Source: JAIBAI01 sp044238875
Lineage (GTDB): Bacteria; Bacteroidota; Bacteroidia; M30B66
Direction: 5' to 3'
DNA length: 55,424 nucleotides
Assembly: GCA_044238875.1 (NCBI GenBank)
Contig: JBIICM010000002.1
Span: forward strand, 1-55,424
Numbering within the stretch: position 1 is the stretch's first letter; every line of letters starts with the position of its first letter. The notes under the pieces were generated by a model. The model did not search any database and had not been told where the DNA came from. It was given only the letters and a program-made list of their open reading frames with translations. A program made the position numbers and the translations under genes. Below are positions 42,753-50,481 of the stretch, piece after piece.

Positions 42753-44120
42753 TTATCTTAACTCCCTTGCAACGGAAGCTGTATAGGTCATCCCATACCG
42801 CTCGTCGTTGGCCTGATCAATTTCACTAAGGTACCAGATGCGGGAGCCTGATCTGATGATACTATCGAGTTGTGGTTTGTCAAAAAACTCTCCGATCTGG
42901 AAACGGCAGCCGCCCATATCCTGACAATTTACGGTGAATTGGTTGGTCCACCAGCCGCATAGAACCAGGTCGTTAGGGGTAAGTTGCGACGCAGCCTTCA
43001 AGGCCTGGCTGATATAAGCCTGTCTGTTTCTGCGCCGGCTTTGCTCATTTTGCAGCGGACCATTGAGGGGATCCAGAAATACTTCCTGTCCTGCAATTTT
43101 CCTGACCAGTGCAAAATCAGAATAGTCGGCCCCCCTTTCAGCACTCGCAAGGTTGAAACCGAACATAAGCGGAGATAATATAAACAGTAAGGATAAAATG
43201 GCAGTAGCGGCAGGTTTAAACGACTGGTCGAGCAGCCAAACCAGCAGAAAGGGGATGGCCGGAATAAAGAATGCTGATTTTTGAGGCAATACCAAGAAAG
43301 CCAAAAGGTAGAGCAGGCAGACTAAAACCAGTGGAAATGATTTTTTAAATTGTTGCGCCTCTGCACTCAGCCCTTTAACCTTCGTGATCAGCAGCAACAA
43401 TAAGGCAAGGCAACCTGTACCCCCCCATACGCCGAAGCTTGCCTTGTAAAGCACTTTAGGTAGTGAAGGGTAGGGGAGCCTGTAGGTGTCGAAAAATGAC
43501 CAGCCATATTTTAACCAGGATGGCAAAAAACAAAGGGAAGCCATGATCAATGTAAAAAAGCAAAGTGACAGCAAAGGGCGTAAATTGCTTTTTTCCTGCC
43601 GGACTGCCATCCAGATCAAGCCGGCTATCACCGCTCCCGATGTGATTCTGCAGCCAATGGCAAGTCCCAAAAAAACACCGGCCCATGCATAGTATTTTTT
43701 CAATGTGCCATACCATGCCAACAGAATAAAGGCAAGTGCCCAGGTATAGTCAATGGTGTAAGTGCTGCTGATCCAAATTGCCGGAATGGTAGCAAAAACA
43801 ACTGACCATAAAAACCGGTTGTTCATGTTATAGTGCTTTAAAATGCCGGCAAAGCAAAGGGCTGAGATAACACTGAACAGGACGCTTAGCATGTTCATAT
43901 TAAATGCACCGGCGTTGGGCATCAGCATCAAAAGGTATTCCTGTACGGGGTGCCCGGGAAGGCGGGAAAAGGAATACTCTCCCGTTTGGGCCATCAGCCG
44001 AGCGTTCAGTACCAGACCCCAGCTGTCGTCCTCGCTTCCGTAGCCATCAGCCAGGAAGGGAAGTCGGGATGCCAGCACAATGATGCCAAGGAGGATGAAC
44101 AGGGATACCTCTTTTTTCAT
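42753..44120 (-). CDS. GT-C type polytopic membrane glycosyltransferase
   Basis: The 455-residue protein has about nine or ten membrane helices and a soluble C-terminal part. The first periplasmic loop has an acidic pair (YGSEDDSWGLVLNA), where GT-C enzymes carry their catalytic Asp, followed by FSRLPGHPVQEY. This fits the PMT/ArnT-like superfamily, which uses polyprenyl-phosphate sugars on the periplasmic side. The acceptor is unknown. It has its own -7 promoter box and no co-transcribed partner is obvious. Confidence 0.75.
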   Translation of the reverse strand: MKKEVSLFILLGIIVLASRLPFLADGYGSEDDSWGLVLNARLMAQTGEYSFSRLPGHPVQEYLLMLMPNAGAFNMNMLSVLFSVISALCFAGILKHYNMNNRFLWSVVFATIPAIWISSTYTIDYTWALAFILLAWYGTLKKYYAWAGVFLGLAIGCRITSGAVIAGLIWMAVRQEKSNLRPLLSLCFFTLIMASLCFLPSWLKYGWSFFDTYRLPYPSLPKVLYKASFGVWGGTGCLALLLLLITKVKGLSAEAQQFKKSFPLVLVCLLYLLAFLVLPQKSAFFIPAIPFLLVWLLDQSFKPAATAILSLLFILSPLMFGFNLASAERGADYSDFALVRKIAGQEVFLDPLNGPLQNEQSRRRNRQAYISQALKAASQLTPNDLVLCGWWTNQFTVNCQDMGGCRFQIGEFFDKPQLDSIIRSGSRIWYLSEIDQANDERYGMTYTASVARELR

Positions 44121-44124
44121 GCAT

Positions 44125-44132
44125 CAAATGTA
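44125..44132 (-). promoter_or_regulatory. TAnnTTTG -7 box four bases before the GT-C gene
   Basis: The minus strand reads TACATTTG, then ATGC, then the ATG at 44120. This is the same 4-base spacing as at def, hemB and the YvlD-like gene. Confidence 0.55.
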
Positions 44133-44183
44133 CATGAGTAGGGTTTCAGCTTCCCGGAATCGATAAGATTTAAAAAAAGATGA

Positions 44184-44348
44184 TTACTTATCAGTGGATA
44201 TTCTGACTTTCCTGGCCGGAACCAGTTCAACATTACCGTTGTAGGATAAAACCAGATTGCCATTGCGCAGGCGCTGCCTGCGGACAAGTTTTTCATAGGC
44301 CAGTGTAAGGCCTTTCATTACTTTCTCAATATATTCCTGATCACTCAT
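44184..44348 (-). CDS. Small protein overlapping the zeta-like kinase gene
   Basis: The 54-residue product (MSDQEYIEKVMKGLTLAYE... with a basic middle RRQRLRNG and NLVLSYNGNVELVPA) starts inside the last codons of the zeta-like gene. The sequence ATGAGTGA contains both the start and the kinase stop, an 8-bp overlap indicating translational coupling. A helix followed by short strands is likely. It may be the partner or antitoxin-like companion of the kinase, but that is inferred from position and size only. Confidence 0.6.
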   Translation of the reverse strand: MSDQEYIEKVMKGLTLAYEKLVRRQRLRNGNLVLSYNGNVELVPARKVRISTDK

Positions 44349-44916
44349 GTTCAATTGAACGCTGAATTGAATGCCAAAGTTCGTGAAAAAATATATTCGA
44401 ATTACGTTTCCTTCTGTTTGCAATTAAAACCGGACTACCACCGGAATTATTCACAAACATCCATTCATCAGTAATTTTAGAATAAACTTTGAAAAAGTTA
44501 ACAAGACCTCTGGTATATCTTCTTCGGATAACATCAGTTGGAATTGAATGACCGCCTGAAGCAACCCGGTCTTCTACACGTTGAATCGCTTCCTCCGCCG
44601 ATTCGAGCCACAAGAATATCAGGTGAATTTCATAGCCCATGGATTTGGCTTCGGTAATCAGGGATACATAACTTTTTGCTGCAAGTGTGGTTTCAAATGC
44701 AAAATCTGTATTGCTGTTCATCAGCTCCTTAATCCGGCTGAGCATAATCCTGCCTGCCTCAACAGCAACGCTTTCGGGTCGGAATGGTGATAAACCTCTG
44801 GCAATCTCATCGGCATTAACGTATTCTTGAATTCCCAGAACCTCCGGCAGGAGTGTGAACGATGCCGTGGTCTTTCCGGCGCCGTTGCATCCTGCGATGA
44901 TAAAGAGTTGAGGCAT
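44341..44916 (-). CDS. Zeta-toxin-like P-loop kinase
   Basis: The 191-residue protein has a Walker A motif GCNGAGKT at 9-16, NADEIARGLSPF, the FETTLAAKSYVSLI segment, LIFLWLESAEEAIQRVEDRV and GGHSIPTDVIRRRY. This set is typical of small zeta-toxin-like ATPases. Classical zeta toxins phosphorylate UDP-GlcNAc and are held by an epsilon antitoxin; no epsilon-like gene is present here. It lies 13 bp after a CoA-transferase gene in a long operon, and a 54-residue gene overlaps its end. It may be a domesticated kinase rather than a toxin. Confidence 0.8.
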   Translation of the reverse strand: MPQLFIIAGCNGAGKTTASFTLLPEVLGIQEYVNADEIARGLSPFRPESVAVEAGRIMLSRIKELMNSNTDFAFETTLAAKSYVSLITEAKSMGYEIHLIFLWLESAEEAIQRVEDRVASGGHSIPTDVIRRRYTRGLVNFFKVYSKITDEWMFVNNSGGSPVLIANRRKRNSNIFFHELWHSIQRSIEHE

Positions 44917-44929
44917 TTCAAAAAAACGG

Positions 44930-46231
44930 TTAAGTCATCCCAAAAATACGTTTCCCGAATCGTTCCCGCACATACATTTCAAGTTTTTCACGATGTTCAG
45001 GCGCGGCTATTTTAATCAGTTCCATAGCCCGCTGGTGCAGATTTTTTCCATAGAGATAGGCTACCCCATGTTCAGTGACGATATAATGCATGTGTGCCCT
45101 GGTAGTAACCACTCCCGCCCCAGGTTTCAGTTCCGTCACAATTTTGGAGGCGCCTTTGCCTGTAGAGGAGGCCATGGCAATAATTGGTTTACCGCCTTCT
45201 GATAGTGAAGCTCCGCGGATGAAGTCAACCTGACCGCCCACACCTGAAAACATGCGGCTGCCAATGGAGTCGGCACATACCTGACCCGTAAGGTCTACCT
45301 CAATTGCACTGTTAACGGCTGCCACACGTGGATTACTGCGTATCACATGCCCATTGTTGATGTAACCCGCCTGAAGAAAAGCAAACTCGGGGTTATCATC
45401 CACAAAGTCATAAAGGGCACGCGTACCCATAGCAAAGGAAGTGGCGGTTTTGTATCTGTGTTTTTTCTTGAAAGCATTGGTAATGACCCCTTTTTTCATC
45501 AGCTCCATCACCCCGTCGGAGAACATTTCGGTATGGATGCCAAGGTCTTTATGGCCCGAAAGGCTTTGCAGCACAGCATCCGGGATGGTGCCAATGCCCA
45601 GTTGGAGCGTGGAGCGGTCGTCAATGATTTCAGCGGTGTAACGACCAATGATGCGCTCCTGTTCACCTACCTGTTGGCTATAATTTACCTCCGGCAATGC
45701 TTCGTTTACTTCCACCAGCGCATCAATCTCACTGATATGAATCACCCCGTCGCCATGTGTTCGGGGCATTTGAGGGTTCACCTGCGCAATGATTTTTTTA
45801 GCTGCCTTTGTTGCGGCCCGGGTTACATCCACCGAAATTCCCAAAGAACAAAAACCATGTTTGTCGGGCGGTGAAACATGAATCAGGGCAACATCCAGCG
45901 GAATCAGCCCACGTTCAAAAAGTATATGTATCTCACTTAAAAAAACCGGCAGGTAGTCACCGTTCAGTTCATTTACATTTCTGCGGGTTGGTTCAGATAC
46001 AAACAGGGTATTGAAGAAAAAACTGTTGCTGTATTCCGGTTTGTTAATGCCGATATCACCCAAAAGGCTGATGCTTATAATCTGCACATTACTTAACTCC
46101 CTCGCCCTTTCTTCCAATGCATGAAGCAGGTATAAAGGCGTTGCGGCGCTGCCCTGAACAAAAACGGTTTGGTTTGATTGTATCTGACTTACGGCAGCAT
46201 CTGCCGACAAAAATTTTAATGAAGTCATCAT
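44930..46231 (-). CDS. Acetyl-CoA hydrolase/transferase family CoA-transferase
   Basis: The 433-residue protein belongs to the family of 4-hydroxybutyrate CoA-transferase, butyryl-CoA:acetate CoA-transferase and acetyl-CoA hydrolase. It has VFVQGSAATPLYLL, VSPPDKHGFCSLG, QLGIGTIPDAVL, the catalytic Glu in NSAIEVDLTGQV, and FSGVGGQVDFIRGA. The acyl acceptor cannot be told from sequence; acetate is the usual one. It starts 7 bp after the 76-residue gene and ends 13 bp before the zeta-like gene. Confidence 0.88.
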   Translation of the reverse strand: MMTSLKFLSADAAVSQIQSNQTVFVQGSAATPLYLLHALEERARELSNVQIISISLLGDIGINKPEYSNSFFFNTLFVSEPTRRNVNELNGDYLPVFLSEIHILFERGLIPLDVALIHVSPPDKHGFCSLGISVDVTRAATKAAKKIIAQVNPQMPRTHGDGVIHISEIDALVEVNEALPEVNYSQQVGEQERIIGRYTAEIIDDRSTLQLGIGTIPDAVLQSLSGHKDLGIHTEMFSDGVMELMKKGVITNAFKKKHRYKTATSFAMGTRALYDFVDDNPEFAFLQAGYINNGHVIRSNPRVAAVNSAIEVDLTGQVCADSIGSRMFSGVGGQVDFIRGASLSEGGKPIIAMASSTGKGASKIVTELKPGAGVVTTRAHMHYIVTEHGVAYLYGKNLHQRAMELIKIAAPEHREKLEMYVRERFGKRIFGMT

Positions 46232-46238
46232 TCCTGGT

Positions 46239-46469
46239 TTAATCCTGTTTTATCCAGTTTTTATGCATTTCACGAAACAGCCTGATGGTTTCATTACAAA
46301 AATAGTCGTTTACCTTTTGCTTTAATTCTTCCAGACTTCCGGTATCTTCATGGCTTACCTTATAGGTTTGTTCATAGGGACCTGCCTCGAATTTAAGAAG
46401 GTACTTGTCATTCATACTGAAAATACTGATTTTCAGTTGCGGATGGGGTATGGTGTCAATGATGCGCAT
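46239..46469 (-). CDS. Small conserved-looking hypothetical protein (76 aa)
   Basis: The product begins MRIIDTIPHPQLKISIFSMN and continues DKYLLKFEAGPYEQTYKVS, then a helical C-terminus ending in an aromatic-basic segment (REMHKNWIKQD). It looks like a small alpha-beta protein with two or three strands and no membrane segment. I know of no function. It begins 2 bp after the stop of the radical SAM gene and ends 7 bp before the CoA-transferase, so it is part of that operon. Confidence 0.7.
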   Translation of the reverse strand: MRIIDTIPHPQLKISIFSMNDKYLLKFEAGPYEQTYKVSHEDTGSLEELKQKVNDYFCNETIRLFREMHKNWIKQD

Positions 46470-46471
46470 AT

Positions 46472-47548
46472 TCAGAAGAGGCTGAGCTGCTTGCCTGTAC
46501 CGGCATTAAAACGTGAGTAATCCAATTGAATTTTAGGCTGGTCACTAAAAAATTTCTTTCTGGCAAGCGCCTGTTGTGATGCAATGATTGAGGCCAGATG
46601 GCCTTCTCCTTTCATGCGGGTTCCGAACCGGCTGTCGTTCACCTTGCCGCCATGCAGGTCTTTTATCTGATTCATGATGCGTGAAGCTCTTTCAGGGAAA
46701 GCCTGCTCAAGCCAGCCGTTGAATATTTCGGCAACTTTACCGTTCAGTCGCACAACCTGATAGCGGATGTCGCGTGCTCCGGCCGCGGCTGCAGCTTTAG
46801 CCAGCTCAAACATCTCATGATCGTTCAGCGAGGGTATAACAGGTGCATTAAGCACCTGTACCGGTATGCCGGCATCAGAAAGCCGGCGAATCGTTTTCAG
46901 CACGCTCTGAGCCGATGATGTTCGGGGCTCAAGTATGCGTTTCAGCGATTCATCGAGGGTGGTGAGACTTATGCTGACCACTACACGATTTTCGGCAGCC
47001 ATGCGTGAAAGAATATCAATGTCACGCTCTATCAGGCTGTTCTTTGTGATCAGACCAACCGGATGTTTCAGTTCATTAAATACTTCAAGTAACTTTCGGG
47101 TGATGCCGAATTGTTTTTCAGCCGGCTGATAAACATCAGTATTGCCGGCCAGCATGATACCAGCCGGTCGCCATTTTTGATCGCGAAGTTCAGCGCGCAA
47201 CAAATCAGCCGCATTTTTCTTTACCAGAATACGGCTCTCGAAATCTATGCCGGCACTGTAACCCCAGTATTCATGTGTGTTTCTTGCGTAACAATACACG
47301 CAACCGTGCTCACAACCCTGATAGGGATTCAGGCTGTAATCGGCCAGGTCAGGACTTTCAACCCTGTTAATAATCGTCTTGGGAAACACCTCGATGTACT
47401 GCGTTTTAGGTTGTGCATACAGCAAGGCTTCCTTTTCATCTTCAGTGGCCAGCTGTTCCGGATCTTTTTGCACCGCATGTTGCAGAAAACTGTTGGCCGG
47501 ATCATGTTGGGCGCCGCGTCCCCTGATTTTATTGTGGATGATTTTCAT
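46472..47548 (-). CDS. PA0069-family radical SAM protein
   Basis: The 358-residue protein has the radical SAM CX3CX2C in NPYQGCEHGCVYCYARN and a TIM-barrel pattern with LAGNTDVYQPAEKQF, GLITKNSLIERDIDIL and SISLTTLDESLKRILEPR. It opens with KIIHNKIRGRGAQHDPAN, characteristic of the PA0069 family, which is distantly related to spore photoproduct lyase. The reaction is unknown. Its start overlaps the stop of the upstream AddB-like nuclease gene by 4 bp, which could hint at a DNA repair link, but this is only context. Confidence 0.88.
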   Translation of the reverse strand: MKIIHNKIRGRGAQHDPANSFLQHAVQKDPEQLATEDEKEALLYAQPKTQYIEVFPKTIINRVESPDLADYSLNPYQGCEHGCVYCYARNTHEYWGYSAGIDFESRILVKKNAADLLRAELRDQKWRPAGIMLAGNTDVYQPAEKQFGITRKLLEVFNELKHPVGLITKNSLIERDIDILSRMAAENRVVVSISLTTLDESLKRILEPRTSSAQSVLKTIRRLSDAGIPVQVLNAPVIPSLNDHEMFELAKAAAAAGARDIRYQVVRLNGKVAEIFNGWLEQAFPERASRIMNQIKDLHGGKVNDSRFGTRMKGEGHLASIIASQQALARKKFFSDQPKIQLDYSRFNAGTGKQLSLF

Positions 47549-50352
47549 TCCTGACGGTTGCAGAGGGTCTGGAAATCACAATAGTTACATTTCTTAATGT
47601 CTTCGGTTTTTTGAAAAGGTTTTTCAGGGTCAATCAGGTCATTGACCATAGCCTGAAAAAATGCCTCAGTTTCATCCATTCCTTCCTTTTCAATTATTAG
47701 CTCAAACAAACCTTTTGAGGGGGTTCTCAAACTGATGATACCCGGCCGCATTGTTTTGGAAGGATATGTATCTCTTGCCAGATATTTATACATCAATAGC
47801 TGCAGGGTTTTACCCATTTTTTCTTTCTCAAGAATTTCTGCAGGCGCATTAATTTTCAAAAACTTATCGTTTACCACACCGGTTTTATAATCTATGATGC
47901 GAACCTCTCCATCCAGTTCATCAATGCGGTCGGCGAAGCCACCGAGGTAAATGATTTGCCCGGCATCTCCGGCCTGCAGTCTTGTTCCGATAAAATGTTC
48001 GGTTTCAAGAATAATCAGCTCATGCCGGCCGGTTTCAAGCATCCGCCGCTCTGTTTTTAGATAATTGGCTACCATTTGCTCGGCACCCCTATAAATCAGC
48101 AGGTTTTTTCCCTGATCAAGGTCTTCAGCAGCAATCTTTTCGAGAAATACTTCCCTGATTTTTACAGGCAGTTGGGCAAGCATCTGATCATAATCAGCCG
48201 GCTGAATTATTTGGCCCTTGAGTGGGTCAAAGAAATCCTGCAATACCTTGTGAACAATAGTACCCATCATATCAGCGCCAATCTCCTCGTCAAGTTCGTC
48301 ATCGGTTTTAAGTCCGCACAGGTATTTGAAATAAAACCTCAAACTGCATTCAATATAATTGTTCAGGGCTGAGGGCGACAGGAATCTGCGCTCATCTTTT
48401 CCAAACCGCTCGTAAATTCTATTTAATATTTGCTTACTTTTTTGAATGAGAAATACAGATCCTTCAGGCATGGTTATTTCAGGAACCCAGGTATTGCGTT
48501 CAATCTGAATACCACTAAATTTCAATTCCTCTTCCAGTTGTGCAATGAACCTGCTTTTTTCGCCTTTTGCGAATTCATCGGGCTCAGTATTGTAAACCAG
48601 CCAGACATTTTCAGCCCTTTGCAGCATGCGGTAGAAATGGAAGGCAAATACAGCATCGCGCTCCCGAAATGAGGGCAGGCCATAGGCAGAACTGATATCC
48701 AGGGGGATAAATGAATGCTGGGTGCGGCCTTTGGGCAAAACACCTTCATTCACCGATAGCAGAATGATGTTTTTGAAATCAAGGTTCCTTGTTTCAAGCA
48801 ATCCCATCACCTGCAAACCATCGAGAGGCTCTCCGTAAAACGAAAGTGTATTTTGCCGCAGCAGTTGCTCAAAAAAGCGGTGCAGGGTTTTTACCTGATC
48901 AAGTCCCTGGTAATGGTCAGTAAATGACTTAAGCTTGTTGATTAGCAAGTTAATGCTAAACAGGGCCTCTTGTTGCAGGGTATTTTTTGAGCCAGCCCCC
49001 GAACTTAGCAGCGCCTTCCTGATGGCCTCTGCAATTGCTGACAGATTTACCATGGCCTGCGAGGGCTTGTCGTCCCAGTCGTTTAAAATCAGTTTCAATA
49101 TGCCCGGCTGATCAGGTTCAGCGCCTGTTATTTTTAAAAGCTTATCCAGGGTGATGAAAATATGCCTGCCTTCCTGAATTTTTTGCCTGCACAGATTAAG
49201 AAAGGATGGGTTAAGCAGATTGTTCATTAATGGATGCTGAAAAAGGCGTATCAGGTCGCGGTGATACCAGGCGGTTTTTTCAGCGGATTTTCTTTTGTGC
49301 GCCTGCAGTTCAAAGGCCAACAAAAAAAAGCCGGCCTCGGGAAGCAGGTGAAGCGGGTATCCCATGGTTACATTTACCCCTTTCACTTCATCAGGCAGGA
49401 ACTCCAACACGGGTATGAGCAATTGTTCATCACAGAGAACAAGTGCGGTGTTTGATAATTCAGGTTCACTTTCAGCAAGGGTTTTGAGGATGCCGGCAGC
49501 GAAAACAGCCTGGCCGGTATTTTTAGCCACGCCGGTTATGCTGATCTTTTTTGTGCCGCTGCCAAAATAGTTGCCGGTATGATTCAGCTGGTTCAGGCCA
49601 TTTTTTTTCATGAACTGACGCATAAAGTAACCGGCTTCATTCATTTCATTATCAAGATAGTATTGATCTGAATCCCAAATCAAAACGGCCTTGCCTTTTT
49701 TTTCAAGTGCGCTGATAAATCGTTGTTCGGCCTGATTGAGCGCATTGAAACCGGCAAAAATCACCTGCTTCCAGGGCATTGTATCGGCAAGGGGGCCGAT
49801 TTGTTCAGCAACCAGCCTGAAGGCCATGGCCTGGCTCATGATTCCCTTGTCGAGCATACGTTTCTTCAATGCCGCGTACCAAACACCCATCCGTGACCAG
49901 AATCGAATATACTGTTCCTGGTTTCGGGTCAGATTCATACCGTCAGGTGACCAGTTTTTCAATGCATAAGCATCATCAACATGCCGGTATAAAGCGGCTG
50001 CATCAACCAGATAAAGGTCTGTTTCTTCAAAATCGTGAAGTAGCTGCGAAGCCCATGAACTAAACAGGTCAAACGGTTCAGCCTGCTCTTTTTCAGCCTC
50101 ACGGTAAACTTCGTAAAACTCAAATAACATGGTGAGCGGATCACAAAAGCTCACCCCGCTCAGCTGTTGCACAAAGTCTTCCATAGATAATATCTCAGGT
50201 AACCATATTGCTCCGGGTGCAGTATTTTTGAGTTCACGCTGGTAAAAAAGTTTTGCCCGCCGGTTTGAGAAAACCAGACATAAGCCTTCGGAATCCCGTG
50301 AAAAATGATCCCTCAGATAACCGGAAATAAATCCTAAAAAAGTTTTAGCCAT
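47545..50352 (-). CDS. AddB/RexB-like PD-(D/E)XK nuclease with helicase-like N-terminus
   Basis: The 935-residue protein has an inactivated UvrD-like helicase region at its N-terminus and a C-terminal PD-(D/E)XK nuclease: GTIVHKVLQDFF (metal His), GGFADRIDELDG and RIIDYKTG (catalytic Asp and Lys). Four cysteines fit the iron-sulfur staple of AddB: Cys669 (NNYIEC) and Cys922, Cys925 and Cys931 (CNYCDFQTLC). It likely pairs with an AddA/RecB-like helicase-nuclease in double-strand break processing, but no such gene is next to it here. It is first in a six-gene operon. Confidence 0.85.
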   Translation of the reverse strand: MAKTFLGFISGYLRDHFSRDSEGLCLVFSNRRAKLFYQRELKNTAPGAIWLPEILSMEDFVQQLSGVSFCDPLTMLFEFYEVYREAEKEQAEPFDLFSSWASQLLHDFEETDLYLVDAAALYRHVDDAYALKNWSPDGMNLTRNQEQYIRFWSRMGVWYAALKKRMLDKGIMSQAMAFRLVAEQIGPLADTMPWKQVIFAGFNALNQAEQRFISALEKKGKAVLIWDSDQYYLDNEMNEAGYFMRQFMKKNGLNQLNHTGNYFGSGTKKISITGVAKNTGQAVFAAGILKTLAESEPELSNTALVLCDEQLLIPVLEFLPDEVKGVNVTMGYPLHLLPEAGFFLLAFELQAHKRKSAEKTAWYHRDLIRLFQHPLMNNLLNPSFLNLCRQKIQEGRHIFITLDKLLKITGAEPDQPGILKLILNDWDDKPSQAMVNLSAIAEAIRKALLSSGAGSKNTLQQEALFSINLLINKLKSFTDHYQGLDQVKTLHRFFEQLLRQNTLSFYGEPLDGLQVMGLLETRNLDFKNIILLSVNEGVLPKGRTQHSFIPLDISSAYGLPSFRERDAVFAFHFYRMLQRAENVWLVYNTEPDEFAKGEKSRFIAQLEEELKFSGIQIERNTWVPEITMPEGSVFLIQKSKQILNRIYERFGKDERRFLSPSALNNYIECSLRFYFKYLCGLKTDDELDEEIGADMMGTIVHKVLQDFFDPLKGQIIQPADYDQMLAQLPVKIREVFLEKIAAEDLDQGKNLLIYRGAEQMVANYLKTERRMLETGRHELIILETEHFIGTRLQAGDAGQIIYLGGFADRIDELDGEVRIIDYKTGVVNDKFLKINAPAEILEKEKMGKTLQLLMYKYLARDTYPSKTMRPGIISLRTPSKGLFELIIEKEGMDETEAFFQAMVNDLIDPEKPFQKTEDIKKCNYCDFQTLCNRQE

Positions 50353-50371
50353 ACCGGCCTGAAATATAGCA

Positions 50372-50407
50372 TTTCATAGCGCACGAATTAATTCGTGCGC
50401 TATGAAA
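50372..50407. repeat. 36-bp perfect palindrome with a degenerate third arm
   Basis: The left arm TTTCATAGCGCACGAATT is the exact reverse complement of the right arm, centred on AATTAATT. A third, imperfect copy of the arm follows (ATTAATTCGTGGGCAATGAA, starting at 50408). It lies 19 bp upstream of the AddB-like gene start and about 75 bp from the end of the histidine kinase gene. It may be a terminator for the kinase transcript, a regulatory site for the AddB-like operon, or a member of a dispersed palindromic repeat family. Confidence 0.7.
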
Positions 50408-50481
50408 ATTAATTCGTGGGCAATGAATGGCATTCGATTTATAAATTCAGATTTCCACCAGATTAAACAGCCTTTAAATTG

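Noticed and set aside
45347..45874. 175-codon plus-strand frame opposite the CoA-transferase
   Set aside because: The minus-strand CoA-transferase is intact and family-conserved over the full length; no support for a second gene.
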